A stretch of DNA of 64,000 nucleotides from Gambelia wislizenii (GCA_030847615.1 JAUMIR010000002.1:242253809-242317808), one strand, 5' to 3'; positions 45,581 to 57,759 are shown, counted from the first letter of the stretch. Made by a program: numbers and translations. Notes: generated by a model from the sequence alone, not told the origin.

Positions 45581-46085
45581 GGTTTAAGGAATTTTGGGTG
45601 GCCCTGCAACGCTTTATTTGGGGGACCCCATATGTTTATCTCAGGTCAATGTAACCTAACTCAATCTAAGCTATTCACAGTACAGGATATTCAGATTATT
45701 ACTAATCATGTTTTTGCAGGAGGAGGTTATGATGATGGGGCCCAGGACTGGTTTAAGGAATTTTGGGGGGCCCTGCAGTGCTTTATTTTGGGGACCCATA
45801 TGTTTATCTCTGCTCAGTGTCACCTAACTCAATCTATACTATTCACAGTACAGGATATTCAGATGATTACTAATCATGTTTTTGCAGGAGGAGGGTTATG
45901 ATGATGGGTCCAAGGACCGGTTTAGGGAATTTTGGGGGGCCCTGCAATGCTTTATTTGGGGGGGGGCATATGTTTATCTCAGGTCAAGGTACCTAACTCA
46001 ACCTAAGCTATTCACAGTACAGGATATTCAGATTATTACGAATAATGTTTTTGCAGGAGGAGGGTTACTACTACGGGGGCCCCCA
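45574..46085 (+). repeat. Tandem array of the ~169-base unit, three copies
   Basis: Copies start at about 45576, 45746 and 45914. Each holds GGTTTAAGGAATTTTGGG, CTGCAATGCTTTATTTGGG, GCTATTCACAGTACAGGATA and TGTTTTTGCAGGAGGAG. The inverse array is at 11569-12021. The open frames across the copies shift because the unit is not a multiple of three. Confidence 0.93.
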
Positions 46086-46169
46086 CAATGATGGGGGCCC
46101 CTGCGGATGCTGACACCAACTGGTGCCCAGAGGAGACGCCCGCCTGGAGGCTGCTCAGGCCAAAGCCAC

Positions 46170-46620
46170 ACGACACAAATCACCCAGGTTCAGACTGGAT
46201 GGCTTTATGCCACGGCTCCTTCCTCTGGAATCTGGGTTTTGTAGTTTCACAAGGTCTTACAAGCCTTCTCTGCCAAAGAGTGCGGGTGCCTCACCAAACT
46301 ATCCCAGGACTCCATAGGAAGAAGCCAGGGCAAATACTGTACAGGTGTCCCTTCATATTCGCTGGAGTTTGGTTCCAGGAACCCCACCCCACCCCTGCTG
46401 TGGATACCAAAATCCATGAATACTCAAGTCCCATTGTATGCAATGGCATAGCAAAATGGTGTCCCTGATATAAGATGGCAAAATCAAGGTTTGCTTTTTT
46501 TTTTTAACAGAATATTTTCAAGCCATGAATACTTAAATCTATGGATACAAAATCCGTGGATATGGAGGGACAACTGTAATTCAGTTTTAAACTGGGTTAT
46601 TCGGGTAGCGTGGATTTGGG
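46170..46620. mobile_element. Foldback MITE split by a Tigger MITE
   Basis: Left half: GCCACGGCTCCTTCCTCTGG, TGGGTTTTGTAG and ACTCCATAGGAAGAAGCC. After the Tigger the element resumes with TTCAGTTTTAAACTGGGTTA. Compare the uninterrupted copy at 46800-46998. Confidence 0.75.
46342..46576 (+). mobile_element. Tigger-like MITE nested in a foldback
   Basis: CAGGTGTCCCTTCATATTCG to ATGGAGGGACAACTG, flanked by TA on both sides. Confidence 0.92.
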
Positions 46621-46680
46621 CTAGAAAAGCAAAACACAAATGGAGAAGATTATGTAGATGCTCAGTTCTATGCTTGATGG

Positions 46681-46800
46681 ACCCCCCCCCCAAGACTTAA
46701 CTCATGATTTGAAACCCTAATAATAATAATAATAATACCTGATGATGATAATACCTGGTAACAATAATAACAATACAATTATACCATCCATTAAACCTTC
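46681..46800 (+). mobile_element. hAT-like element fragment
   Basis: Matches the AAGACTTAACTCATGATTTG to CATCCATTAAACCTTCCCT part of the elements at 34594-35617 and 62283-62655. Confidence 0.7.
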
Positions 46801-46998
46801 CCTACCCACACTACACAAATTTTAAACTGGATTCTTTGCCATGGCTCCTTCCGATGGAAACCTTGGGTTGTAGTTTGGTGAGGCACCAGCGCTCTCTGGC
46901 AGAGAAGGCTAAAGACCTTATAAAACTACACGTTTCAATAGGAAGGAGCCATGGCAAATAATCCAGATTCAAACTGGATTATTTGTGTAGTGTGGGAT
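46800..46998. mobile_element. Palindromic foldback MITE
   Basis: CCATGGCTCCTTCCGATGG pairs with TAGGAAGGAGCCATGGC; AAACTGGATT pairs with ATTCAAACTGGATTATTTG ends. Confidence 0.85.
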
Positions 46999-47139
46999 TT
47001 GCCTGAGTCGGGAAAGGGAAGTGGGTGTCACTCCACTACTATGTAACCTCACAGTTTCCTGCTAAAGTAGCCATTCTGATAGGCAGGAATTCAGCACTCC
47101 CACTTTTCTCCGTTGTCTCTTTTCCAGTGCTGGGGAGGG

Positions 47140-47595
47140 GAGAATATTGACAAGCTGGAAGGTGTCCAGAGGAAGGTAACCAAAATGGTGGGAGGTCTGG
47201 CAGCCATGCCCTATGAGGAGCGGCTTAGGGAGCTGGGCATGTTTAGTCTGGAGAAGAGAAGGTTGAGAGGGGACATGATAGTCGTGTTGAAATATTTGAA
47301 GGGATGTCATACTGAGGATGGAGTAAGCTTGTTTTCTGCTGCTCCAGAGACTAGGACATGGAGCAATGGGTTCAAACTACGATGGGTTCAAACATTAGGA
47401 GGAACTTCCGGACAGTAAGAGCTGTTCACCAGTGGAATGCACTTTCCTCAGAGTGCGGTGGAGTCTCCTTCTTTGGAAGTTTTTAAAAAGAGGCTGGATG
47501 GCCATCTGTTGGGAATGCTTTGATTGTCTATTCCTGCATGGCAGGGGGTTGGACTGGATGGCTCTTGTGGTCTCTTCCAACTCTATGATTATAAG
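47140..47595 (+). mobile_element. CR1 LINE 3' fragment
   Basis: Reads [40 protein letters not shown] and [16 protein letters not shown] deletion shifts the frame near 47385, followed by the CR1 tail TTCCAACTCTATGATTATA. Confidence 0.93.
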
Positions 47596-47599
47596 GGCA

Positions 47600-48540
47600 C
47601 TAGTTCGATTTCTGCCTAAGAATAGCACCAAATGCTTTTCAGTGTGTTGGGGTGCATCAACACTAACTTGCTTAGTATGGTTATTAGTCTCTTGCCCTAT
47701 GATTTTTTGGAGCATTCATTCCTTGCCGGCCTCCTAGGGCTGTTAGATGCACAACAGGCAAGAAACAAAATGGGTAGGATGTTGCCAATCAACAAGGCAT
47801 AAATCTTACTGCTACTCTCAACTAGCTGTTATCAATGGGATGTACTTAGATATTGACCCACCGTTCAACAATTGAATCAGTAGGATTCAGGGGTAAGGGT
47901 GTATCCGCATTACCTATATATAGTAGTTTGGTATCACTTTTACTGCCATGGCTCCGTCCTTTGGAATCCTGGGTTTGGTGAGGCATATGGAATTCTCTGC
48001 TAGAGATTTCTAGTGCACTCCTCTGAACTACAATCCTGGAGCTCTCTAGCAAAGAATTTTAAGTCCCCCACTTAAATCCTAGGATTCTATAAGGTGGAAA
48101 CATGGCTGTTGTTATTATTTATATATTTATGTTTTGCTCCCCCGCCCAGTTCAGGACTCAAGGCACATTACAACAGTTGTAAGAAACACAACTAAACATT
48201 CACAGCATATGAGCATTAAAAATGCAATTAAACTATTAAAAATTAAAACCCATTAAAACATAAAAACCCAAAAAGAAAACAGCAACTAGGTTTAAAGTTA
48301 GTAATTCTCAAATGCTATGACTGGATAGTGCAGATACACTCTTAATGTTCCATGTTGCTAGACAAAGGGTAGCCCCTTAATTTCTGGTACTCTTCCTTTA
48401 CAATGAACAGTCGTCCTTCCTTCAGAATAAGAATCCTTTTTTTTTCTTCTTTCTTTTTTTTGAGAAAGTGATTTTTGCCATTGTGCTTGTAGGGTGTACC
48501 CATCACCCTATGTAGCTTATTTCATTCCATATCCTAAAGT
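47600..48540. other. Intergenic; foldback and L2-tail fragments
   Basis: A foldback fragment (CCATGGCTCCGTCCTTTGG) lies at about 47905-48100. An L2-like tail (ATTTATATATTTATGTTTTG then GCACATTACAACAGTTG) is at about 48112-48230. No gene is supported. Confidence 0.5.
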
Positions 48541-48639
48541 CTTTAAATGCAGCTGCTTTGCCAGGGAAATAACGAGGCATTGGCAGTAAAGAACTACAAC
48601 CTCTCTTTGAGGCTATTTCTGTTGAATGTTGCTGTCCTT

Positions 48640-49130
48640 GAGCAAGGAGGGATCACCAGCATTGAGGCCATGATATTGAGAACACAGCTGTGCTGGGCAG
48701 GGCTCATTTCTAGGATGGAGGACCATCGCCTCCCAAAAATAGTACTCTATGGTGAACTCACCACGGGTCAGTATAAGAGTGGTGCTCCAAAAAAACGATA
48801 CAAGGACTCCCTGAAACAACATCTCAGGCTTGGCCAAATTGATCCCCAACAATGGTCTGCCCTGGCCTCACATAGGGAGGCATGGAGACGCACTATCCAC
48901 AATGCTGCAGCCTTATTTGAGAGCTCATGCTAAACAAGTCTTGAAGAGAACAACAACGCAGAAAGAATCACCACCGGAAACATCACTCAAGGACCCCTTC
49001 TGCTGTGCTTTCTGCAACTGGACATGTTTATCTCAGATTGGCCTTTTCAGTCATCAGCGCGCTTGCAGAAAGCATGGGATGAGTCTTTCCTGAATCTTCA
49101 TTTGCGAAGAAAAGCCAGAGAGAGAGAGAG
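48640..49130 (+). mobile_element. Non-LTR retrotransposon 3' fragment
   Basis: Encodes GGITSIEAMILRTQLCWAGL, RLPKIVLYGELTTGQ and KRYKDSLKQHLRLGQIDPQQ. A stop then breaks the frame near 48931, followed by CCAFCNWTCLSQIGLFSHQR in another frame and a GA tail. It extends further 5' than the copy nested in the L1. Confidence 0.85.
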
Positions 49131-50090
49131 ACCTGCAGTGGCTGGAGTGACAAGAATCCAGGTGATTCCAGCTTGGTCGCAAACATGTTTGGTTGCATGA
49201 CAGCCATTTTGACGAAAGCCGGGTTAGCAGGACCTGCCATGCTTGTTTTCCTGTCTTTTCCACATTGCTGCTTCTTTTTGTACCATGTCTTTTAAGATTG
49301 TAAACCTGGGGTTGGATACTGTCATGTTTTTATTGATCAGTAAGCAAATCTTGGACTCTTCCTAGCGGAAAATCAGGATGAGGGTAATAAGTGCTTTAAG
49401 AAACAAACAAGGAATTGGAAAAAAGAGTGAAAAAGTATTGGTCTGGCCCAGCATTCTCTTATGAGAAACAAAGGAAACTACCATTTACTGACTCAGAACT
49501 TTGATCCATCTAGCTGCATAGTGTCAGTTCTGACTCTTAGCAAGTAACTCACATTTTTTAGGTGGGATTTTTTTCTTGGCCTACCTGGAGATCCTTGGAA
49601 TTTTTCCCAGGTGGCCTTCCATCCAAGTACTAACCCTGCCATTCCAATAAACTTAAGGCAGCCTGCATGGCTGTCCTTCTCTCCACTTTATCCTCAGCAT
49701 CCCTGTGGGTAGGTCAAGCTAAGAGAAAGTGACCGGTAGCTTCATACGAAGCTTCATGGGTAAGTGGGGACCTGAACCTGGATTTCCCAAGTTCTATGCC
49801 AAAACTCTTAACTACTACCCCACACTTTTCCCTACAGCGACCCACTGAAGAGAGTGCTTGCCATTATATTCAGCTCCTGGAATTCATAGGTATTCTACCT
49901 CTGTATGGGAAGTCAATGAAAGAGCCATTAAGCTCTCTCTCTTGTTAATTTGTTTAAACTCATTGTTAGACAGCAGCCCTACACACTTTTATTTTGGGAA
50001 TAAATTCCACTGACCTCAATGAGAGTTCTGAGTAGACATGTACAAGATTGTGTTGTTAAAGCCACAACTGTATTACGGTAATAATGGTAT
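49131..50090. other. Intergenic; possible SINE trace
   Basis: A diverged SINE-like trace (TACCTGGAGATCCTTGG, CCATCCAAGTACTAACC) lies at about 49490-49640. Nothing else is supported. Confidence 0.4.
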
Positions 50091-50091
50091 A

Positions 50092-50325
50092 CAGTTGTCC
50101 CTCCGTATCCATGGATTTGGTATCCATGGATTTAAGTACCATATTCACGGCTTAAAAATATTCTTTAAAAAATAATAATCCAAAAAACAAATCTTGATTT
50201 TGCCATCTTATATAAGGGACACCATTTTGCTATGCCATTGCATATAATGGACTTGAGTATTCATGGATTTTGGTGTCCACAGGGGGTCCTGGAACCAAAC
50301 CCCAGCGAATATGAAGGGACAACTG
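50092..50325 (-). mobile_element. Tigger-like MITE
   Basis: CAGTTGTCCCTCCGTATCC to TGAAGGGACAACTG with TA flanks; reverse orientation of the core. Confidence 0.93.
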
Positions 50326-50340
50326 TATATCTTATATAAG

Positions 50341-50458
50341 AGGTGGGGAACCTGTGACCATATAGTGTCCATCATCCTTGAGCGTTGGCCATGCTGGCTG
50401 AGACTGACAGAAGATGGAGTCTAACAACATCTAAGGGACCACAGGTTCCCCATCCCCT
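50341..50458. mobile_element. Palindromic MITE (GGGGAACCTGTG family)
   Basis: GGTGGGGAACCTGTGACCAT pairs with GACCACAGGTTCCCCATCCC; the interior contains TTGGCCATGCTGGCTGAGAC. Confidence 0.88.
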
Positions 50459-50459
50459 G

Positions 50460-53060
50460 CGTTATGCCATTCATTACAATAATTTATACAGCAATGAATG
50501 AACTGAAATGTGATAGAGGATGTAGTCCCAGATACACTTACCAGAAAGTAAACACTACTGGACTCACTAGGACATTCCTTAGTAAAATTGCTTAGGATTG
50601 GACTAAAAGAGTATTGGTTTTGAAACAGCTTTACATTCTAACAATAAAAAAAATGCTTGCACAGGGTCTAAGGATTTTTGTAATTGCAGCATGTGTGGAC
50701 ACTGCATGGCGTCCACAGCCTCAAGGTGACTAAAAAACCATCACATGCCTTAGCTTCCTACTCAAGAGCAAAATCATTCAAGTCAATGCAGATCAGCATG
50801 TGCTGTCCAGAATACAACTGCACACGAGTGTTACTGCATCACAGTATCATTTTTTAAAAGTTCCACAATAATCATACTTTCAAGGTTTTAAAGTTCTCAA
50901 AGGTATTTTGTATGCATGATCTTAGACCCTGGAATTGTAATGATTGCTAAAATAATTCAGAGGGCCCTTGGAACTGTTTCTAAGGAGAATGGTCAGCTTT
51001 AGCAGGCAGGCTGTTACTAATGTTGACTACTTGCAGGAAGAAGGCAAATTACATTTTTCATCTATTACCACTGAAAAATCCTTAAATATGAACTCATACA
51101 AACATAATACCTACTTAGAAGGGCCCTCTCTGTGCAATGTATCTTACTCCTAAGTAAATGTATATAGGACAGATTGCAGGTACTCAACAATAGCTATCTA
51201 AATATTTCACAGGGCTTGATCGTTTAATACACTTCTGATTTATAATTTCAGAGGAGGCTCAGCTACATAGGAGTCTTGGAGGTCCTATTTTACTGGGAAG
51301 GGGGTTGCCTTCCCGGCCTAGTTTTGGGGAGTTTGTGTGCCCATACTTTGGACATATCATGAGAAGACATGACTTACTAGAAAGACAGTAGTGCTTAGGT
51401 AGAAGGCAGTAGGAAAAGAGAGACTACATTACAGATGTATAGACTCAGTCAAGGAAGCCATGGCCCTGAGTTTGGAAGACCTGAGCAGGGCTGTTCGTAA
51501 CTGGGTGGTTTGGAGGTTTCTCATTCATCAGGTTGGCATAAGTTGAAGTTGACTTGATGGTGGTTAACAACAATACGATGGAAGTAAAAACAGAAGAGAG
51601 ATTCTATGCGTATACTTAAAAGAAAATACCAGTGTGTTCAGAGCTTTCTTCTGGGTAGAATTGCAACCTAAGCCACTATATAACATTTCCCAGTGTTCTC
51701 ACAAAACATTTATTTTATTGAAATTCTCAAAGACAGGTGTAGGGGAAAATAATGAAAATGCATCATAAGGTTTGAGTTCTGAGCCCCAATCCCTTCCACA
51801 GGCATACATCCAATAATAAGTACATCTTAAAGGATATTGCAACCATAGTGGGAAACAACAAGGATTCTGTTATTTACAAAGTAATTTTCTGGGTTAGGGA
51901 CAGGTAATATAGCCCTGCAGATGGTGTTGGACTACAACTCCCATAATGCCCTACAGCTGCATATGTAGGCTAGGTTGATGGGAGTTGTAATACAGCAACA
52001 TCTGAAGGCACACATTCTACACATTCCAGTTCTTAGTGAGCTTTATGTCTCTGTATTCTTTCAGTTGACCTATAGCTTAGACAACTATATGAGGATCTTT
52101 CACTGCTCTCTTACAATTGCCTCCCCTTGGCCAACAGCATGGTTCCAACACAATTCAGGTTTGTGGTCTTTGACACATCAGCCTGTGGAAACTTCCTTTC
52201 ACTTGGGCAAATCTCCCTTCCTGTGCCCTCATATACATGGCAGGCTGCTCCTGAAGCTCCCTTTACCAGAAATAAAACGTTACTGATATAAAGTTAACTA
52301 AGCAGCTATTATACTTAGTCATATCAGTCCACTCCCCAGCCACAGTCCTCTGTCAGTAATTTAGCAAACACACTTTCTTTCGGATATTGTCTTTCCGGGC
52401 AATTAGTGGGCATTGCTGTCGGGCCTGTGCTCCACAATTCTCCATTGAAGAAGAGTTCCCAGCAAGTGGCTTTGAATGGTGCTTCTCTCCTGGTCAAGGA
52501 CCTTTTTAAAAAAAATTTGTTGGGGCTGACAATTACCAATGCTGAGCCTGCCCATAAACTCAGTCCCACAGGAACTGGCTGCGTTCTGCATCCCATCCTC
52601 CCCAGAGTAAACTATGATAGAGGCTTTGGTAGGAGGTCCCCTTGTTTGTCGTATACATTAAGACTTCAATCCCCAGCAAAAAGCCAAGACACAGGAAAAC
52701 TCAAGAAGGTGTTTTCTCCACAGAAAGGGTTCAAGGACACTTTTGTGTGTGCTTTGGCTATTGTGGGAGGAAAATGGGGAGGCCCATAATGGGGCAGGGA
52801 GTTTTTGAGGAAGGCTCAGGAGGTTGAACAGAGCTCCCAGTAGCCTTTCGTTATTCTTCTGCACCTTCTGATCTCTACCAGGAATTTCTGCGAGATCTCA
52901 GGGGATTATTATTTGAGGGGATTATAGTCAGGGAGATCAAGGAGGAGGAATCAGCCAAGACGACACCACCATCTTCCTGTCCTATCCACCTAATCTAGCC
53001 AACCCTCTCACGCTCTCCTAGCATCCAAACAGAATTCTCCTCAATTCAATTCATTCACTT
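50460..53060. other. Intergenic; one palindromic MITE
   Basis: A palindromic MITE (GGACTACAACTCCCATAAT / GATGGGAGTTGTAATACAGC) lies at about 51905-52020. Open frames at 52324-52860 on both strands have no recognisable domain and are not called. Confidence 0.45.
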
Positions 53061-53253
53061 TCTCAGCTTAAGGTTGCAAAGCATGCTGGGAGGTAAGTAG
53101 GCCACACTGGGTGCCAACAGATTCCCTCATGAAAACGAGGGTTACTTACTGGAATTGCTTGGGCCATGGACCAGCTGAGCTGCGCCAGTCCCACCAGGCT
53201 GGAGCTTTCGACGAAGTTTGAAGGAAAGCGGCATCTGGGAAGGTCGCAGCCCC

Positions 53254-53586
53254 TCACTTGGTGTTGAGCCGGGCCCCTGGCCTTCGGCAGGCCGAACAAG
53301 AAGGGGCACAATAGCGGGAAGGGGGGTGGCAGCCTGGGCAAGGCGGGGGAGGAGGGCAACAGCTGAAGCCACCCCAGGAAGGGCGAGGGTGACAACCCAG
53401 CGTTGGAGGCCGGCAGCCACCCGAACAGCAGCCTGGGCGGCAACAGGTGGAAGGGTAGAAGCAGCAGGAAGGGCGGCAGCAGACAGAGCAGCAAGGAGGC
53501 GGGTAACAAGCAGGGCACGGGGGCCGAAAACAACTAGGGCAGCACATGGGGCAAGGTGGGAAGCAGCAGCCCCCAATGCTACACAT
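53254..53586 (-). CDS. Cysteine/proline-rich 110-residue protein, family unknown
   Basis: The minus-strand frame opens MCSIGGCCFPPCPMCCPSC and runs 110 residues to TGA, with 28 cysteines (25 percent) and many prolines in CC-R-P, PCP and CxxC patterns. It resembles small structural proteins such as keratin-associated, cornified-envelope or sperm cysteine-rich proteins; no family is certain. Serine, proline and cysteine codons vary at third positions (TGC/TGT, CCT/CCA/CCC/CCG), which favours this frame as coding although all three minus frames are open here. An in-frame ATG at 53787 would give 177 residues. It is disfavoured because a TATA box (TATAAATA, 53809-53802) would place transcription start near 53780, downstream of that ATG. 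A GTAAGT donor-like site at about 53148 lies past the stop codon. No nearby AATAAA was seen. Confidence 0.55.
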   Translation of the reverse strand: MCSIGGCCFPPCPMCCPSCFRPPCPACYPPPCCSVCCRPSCCFYPSTCCRPGCCSGGCRPPTLGCHPRPSWGGFSCCPPPPPCPGCHPPSRYCAPSCSACRRPGARLNTK

Positions 53587-53801
53587 GAGCAAGGCAGGGT
53601 GGGGAGGGAGACACCCTCCAAGAGCAAGGGGTTGCAGGAGGGCTGGGAGCAAGTCACGGTAGTATCTCTCTGCTGCTGGAGCTAAAGAAAAGCTCCCAGC
53701 TAGAAAGTCCCATGGCTCCTCCTGAGAGCCTTCCCTGCTCAGGGAGGATTCTAGGACAGGCAGGGGGTTGGCAGGCCCACGGGACATAGCCGCCCTGGCT
53801 G

Positions 53802-53809
53802 TATTTATA
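53802..53809 (-). promoter_or_regulatory. TATA box upstream of the cysteine-rich ORF
   Basis: TATAAATA on the minus strand, followed by GC-rich sequence. It lies about 215 bases upstream of the preferred ATG at 53586. The expected start of transcription is near 53780. Confidence 0.45.
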
Positions 53810-54053
53810 GCTCCCTAAGGCTGAGAGAGCCCGCTCCTAAAGCTGTCTGAGCCAGCACGCGGACAAGGCTGCCCGGGCTGCTTAATACAAGCCAGAGCAA
53901 TTGGAGGCCAAGAAGAACAAACTCCTTCCTTTTCATTCCTCTCCTATAGGCCAGAGCCCAATGGACCATGCCACTTTTTCTTTCTGAATGGACGGAGGTT
54001 CTGTGTCTTTAACAGTGAATCAGAGTAGTGCAGCAGTTAAAAGTGTTGGACTG

Positions 54054-54280
54054 GAGGACTTTATCATATGGTACTCTGTTATAGTGCTATTACTCCACTT
54101 TTAATGGCTATGGCAGCTGCCTGTGTATTTCTGGGGTTTGTAGTTTAGTGAAGCCTAAGAGCTCCCTGTCTGAGAATTCTAAATGCTACTCCCTAAACTA
54201 CAAATCCCAGGATTCCACAGGAGGCAGCCAGAGCAGTTAAAGTGGAATAATAGTGCTATAATAGTATGATAGTCCCCCCA
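54054..54280. mobile_element. Palindromic foldback MITE
   Basis: GTTATAGTGCTATTACTCCA pairs with GGAATAATAGTGCTATAAT. TTTGTAGTTTAGTGAAGCC and CTAAACTACAAATCCCAGG are in opposite arms. Confidence 0.9.
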
Positions 54281-54962
54281 GGACTTGGGAGATCCACAGT
54301 GGTCCCTACTCAGCAAAGCCACTACAAAACCGCAATCACACTCTTTCAACCTGACCTACCTCACAGGATTGTTGTGAGGATAAAGTAGGGAGAAAGTGAA
54401 CTTTGTACAGTATTTCACCTTAAGCTCACTGGATGAAAGAAGGATATAAATGTAACAAACAATAAAGGCAAGAATTAAGTAAAGCAGAATGAAATGTTGC
54501 AGTTAGGTATTCATTCCTTCATAGCCTGCTACATCCCAAAGACTTAGGTAAAGCAATGAATATTACCCATCTAGCATAAAATAAAAATTTTCTCTGAAAT
54601 TTCCCACATCCTTTTGCACCTTAATCTTAAACCAGAAGGTTGGACAAAGTTTTTTGTTTTGCTGCCTTAGGCAAAATAATGTGTCGTGATATTACATAAG
54701 AACATGAGTCCTACTGGATCAAACCAACAGCCTATCAATCTGGTCCATCATTCTGTTCACATAGAAAGATTAGTACAATAGCACCTTCCTGCTTGTATAC
54801 CCCAGCCACTGGTATTCAGATAGGGGTGTAGCAACATGAGTGCGTTGCATTTTCAAATAAGAATTCTGCACTCCCCACAAATGAAATTTCCATTCAGCCC
54901 CCATATTTCTACCATTGCAGGGAGCAAGACACTGAAAATCACTCATACCTATAACTCTTACA
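54281..54962. other. Intergenic, nothing recognised
   Basis: A short SINE-tail-like stretch (TCACAGGATTGTTGTGAGGA) lies at about 54360-54440. No gene is supported. Confidence 0.4.
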
Positions 54963-55374
54963 CAATTGGCCCTCCACATCCGCTGGGGTTATGGATGCAG
55001 GACCCCCACAAAAGTGGAAAAAACACAAATATCTCTAGATCCTCCAAACCAAATTTAACACACACAAAAAGTACAATCCATGGAGTCAACCAACTGCAGA
55101 TGCTTTCAAGGCAGTGGGGTCCCTTGGCGAGGTAGAAGCAGGTGTCTGGCAGGGCTTTTCGCCACCTCTGCTGCTGCCCTATGCCATTTTTAATAGAGAC
55201 TTACAAGCTTCACCATGTGTTGGCAGTTTCTCTCACTCTCAAAAGGCTTACAGTGTCTACAGTATTTTAAAATGGCATAGGGCAGCAGTGGAAGCAACAG
55301 CGGAGGCAGCAGCAAATAATCCGTGAATAATCAAATCCGGAAAAGTTAAACCCGCAAATGCGGAGGGCGAACTG
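54963..55374. mobile_element. Diverged, longer Tigger-like element
   Basis: Left CAATTGGCCCTCCACATCCG and right GCAAATGCGGAGGGCGAACTG are inverted ends; TA follows the right end. The interior, about 180 bases longer than the common MITE, holds an internal inverted pair around TGCTGCCCTATGCCATTTT / AAAATGGCATAGGGCAGCA. Confidence 0.75.
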
Positions 55375-57363
55375 TATTTGCATTCCTTTGGTAACTTTGC
55401 CTTCCGCTTTGGCTTTGGATGCCTAAAATTGCATTTTTAAATGCTCAACTGAAGTTTTAAGCTACAGTACTGCAATGGTAGAAATGTGTGGACTGAAGAA
55501 AAAAATTCAGTCTAACACTCTGGACTACTACATCATATATATTAAGGCATGGAGAGGAAATCTGTGGCCCTCCAGATGTTTCTGGATTCCATACCCCATC
55601 AACCTTAGTCTTTATGCTTAGTGATTTAGGTGACAGGAGCCGCATCTAGAGGGCCCTGCACTAAAGGAAAAGCAACATCCCATAAGATTCAAACCCACGC
55701 ATTGTGAGCCTGGTTAGGTGAGAGATGATGGTGTTGTCTAGATGGTGAAAAAAATCCTCAAGAAATGCAAGGGGAATACCTTTTGTCTAGATGAGCTCCT
55801 GCTGGGATTCGCCATATTTGGAAGGAGGGGGGCTGAAAACGACAAGTAGTTTGTGATTACTGCTTTTGCAGTTTCTCACAATCTTTTTTTTAAAAAAAAC
55901 GTGAAAATGCACATTACTGCCCCTTTGAACAACCAATTTGAAATGGGGCACACCCAGGAAGTAAAAATGTGATTGGTTGGACGTGCGCGGAGGTGGGCTT
56001 GCCAGTGATGAAGTGGCCGAAGCCTCCATTGTTGTCTTTCACAGAAGTGATTGTGCACTATTTTTGAGCGGCAGAGCAAAAAAAAAAAAAAGTTTTTAAA
56101 GCATAAGATCACTCTTCCACATCTCTTATTTAACAAGGCAAAAAAAAAAGGGAAGGGGAAATGGAGGGAGCTTTTGGGGAATAATAATGCAGGTAATTCA
56201 CTTGCGGCAACCATCTTTCCTCATGAGCATATTCTGTGTGAACTGCAAACTTGGATAGCTTTCCATGCCAGTGATCTTGCGAATGGATTGTGGGGACAAA
56301 TGAATACTGCTGTGATAGTGAGTTAATGTGCTGTTTTCTGCAATTAATTCTCCCATCTAGCTGAGCCCGATTATCATAATTAGGTAAATTCTCCCTCCCT
56401 CCCGCCCTCCCACCACCATGCACACACATCACTTTCATCTAACAAACCTTCAAGATGATATACAACAAGAGTAGGCAAACTGTAGTCCTTCAGAAGTTGC
56501 TGGATTACAATTCCCATTATCACTAACCATTGGCCATACTGTCTGAAGCTGATTGGAGATGGAGTCTAATCTCATCTGCTAGCCCACAAGTTCCCTATTC
56601 CTGGCTAACAAAATCAGGGGGGAAAAACATTAATAATAATGTACAAATCAAACATTCAAAACATATATTTAAAAAAAACAGCAGCAGCAATTGGGTCATG
56701 GTTTTTTTTAAAAAAAAATCTATTAAACACTCAGGAACACACAACCACTTTTAGCTTGGTCCCTAAAAGATAAAAGAGTGAGCACTGACCAAATGTTTCC
56801 AATGAAGGGTTTTCATTGCACAAATTGGGTCACTTCAGAAAAGATACCTTCCTGTCCTTTGAAGGCAGTTCAGAAGGTACTCTTAAATAGTTTATATGAG
56901 AGAAGGTGTTGCTTCATATACAGTACCCTGGTTGCATCCATAAAGAGAGTTACAGGTTGAGATGAACAATTTGAACTGCCCATAAAAGAAACTGATAGTT
57001 AAAATGAAGTTGTTGTTTTTTTAAACAGCTGCAAACTATGCTAAGACTGCCAGCTCCCAGCTAACAGACCCTGTGTTCTTTAGAATCAGACAAAGTTTTT
57101 GATCGCTCTTCAAAGGCAGCCACAGCACACATCACAGCAAGCCAGTTTATTGTTCACCATTTCTTTCCATGGGGGCTGGCTATGAAGGGTGGGATGTACA
57201 GCAAAGGGCTACATCTCATAGGGTCAGATGGCTTAACATGTTGCAGAAGAGGAGAGATTGTTGTATGTTTACTAGCACACTCATGGAGATCTATTGGCCA
57301 TTTTATTTTCATTTCCTTATATATTTCTGTTTTGTTTTCATTTGGAGCAAGACGTTGAATACA
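55375..57363. other. Intergenic; two palindromic MITE remnants
   Basis: Remnants lie at about 55552-55660 (GGCCCTCCAGATGTTTCTGG) and 56462-56600. A and T homopolymers occur around 56080-56150 and 56670-56720. No gene is supported. Confidence 0.45.
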
Positions 57364-57594
57364 AGAGCCAGCGTGGTGTAGTGGTTTGAGCATTGGACAA
57401 CTCTAGAGACCAGGGTTTGCATCCCCACTCAGCCATGTAAACCCAATGGGTGCCTTTGAGTAAGTCACACTCTCTCAGCCTCAGAAGAAGATAAAGGCAA
57501 ACCCAATCTGAACAAATCTTGCCAGGAAAACCCTGTGATAGTTTCGCCTTAGGGTTGCCATAAGTCAGAAATGACTTGAAGGCCCACAGCAAAG
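57364..57594 (+). mobile_element. Sauria-type SINE, nearly full length
   Basis: AGAGCCAGCGTGGTGTAGTG head, GACCAGGGTTTGCATCC B-box region, CACTCTCTCAGCCTCAGAAG, and tail TAAGTCAGAAATGACTTGAA. Best SINE reference in the window. Confidence 0.93.
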
Positions 57595-57725
57595 GTGTTG
57601 GATAATATTAATGTCCAAAATCTGTTTGAGTATTACATGTCTATAAATGGCAAGTTTTAAGTCACTGGGCTTCTTTTACTCCTCAGGTCTTTTTGATCAC
57701 TTAAGCCAAGCTAGACCCCTTGGGT

Positions 57726-57759
<34 letters not shown>

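Noticed and set aside
45016..45609. 197-residue minus-strand frame with a leucine-rich stretch like a signal peptide
   Set aside because: The leucine run is the complement of a GAG repeat; the rest is CpG-island translation without homology.
45632..46091. Repetitive frames (...KEFWGALQCFI..., ...FTVQDIQ...) resembling a repeat protein
   Set aside because: They are translations of the ~169-base tandem unit, which shifts frame between copies.
52324..52860. Frames of 60-127 residues on both strands
   Set aside because: No recognisable motif, no splice context, and competing frames on both strands.
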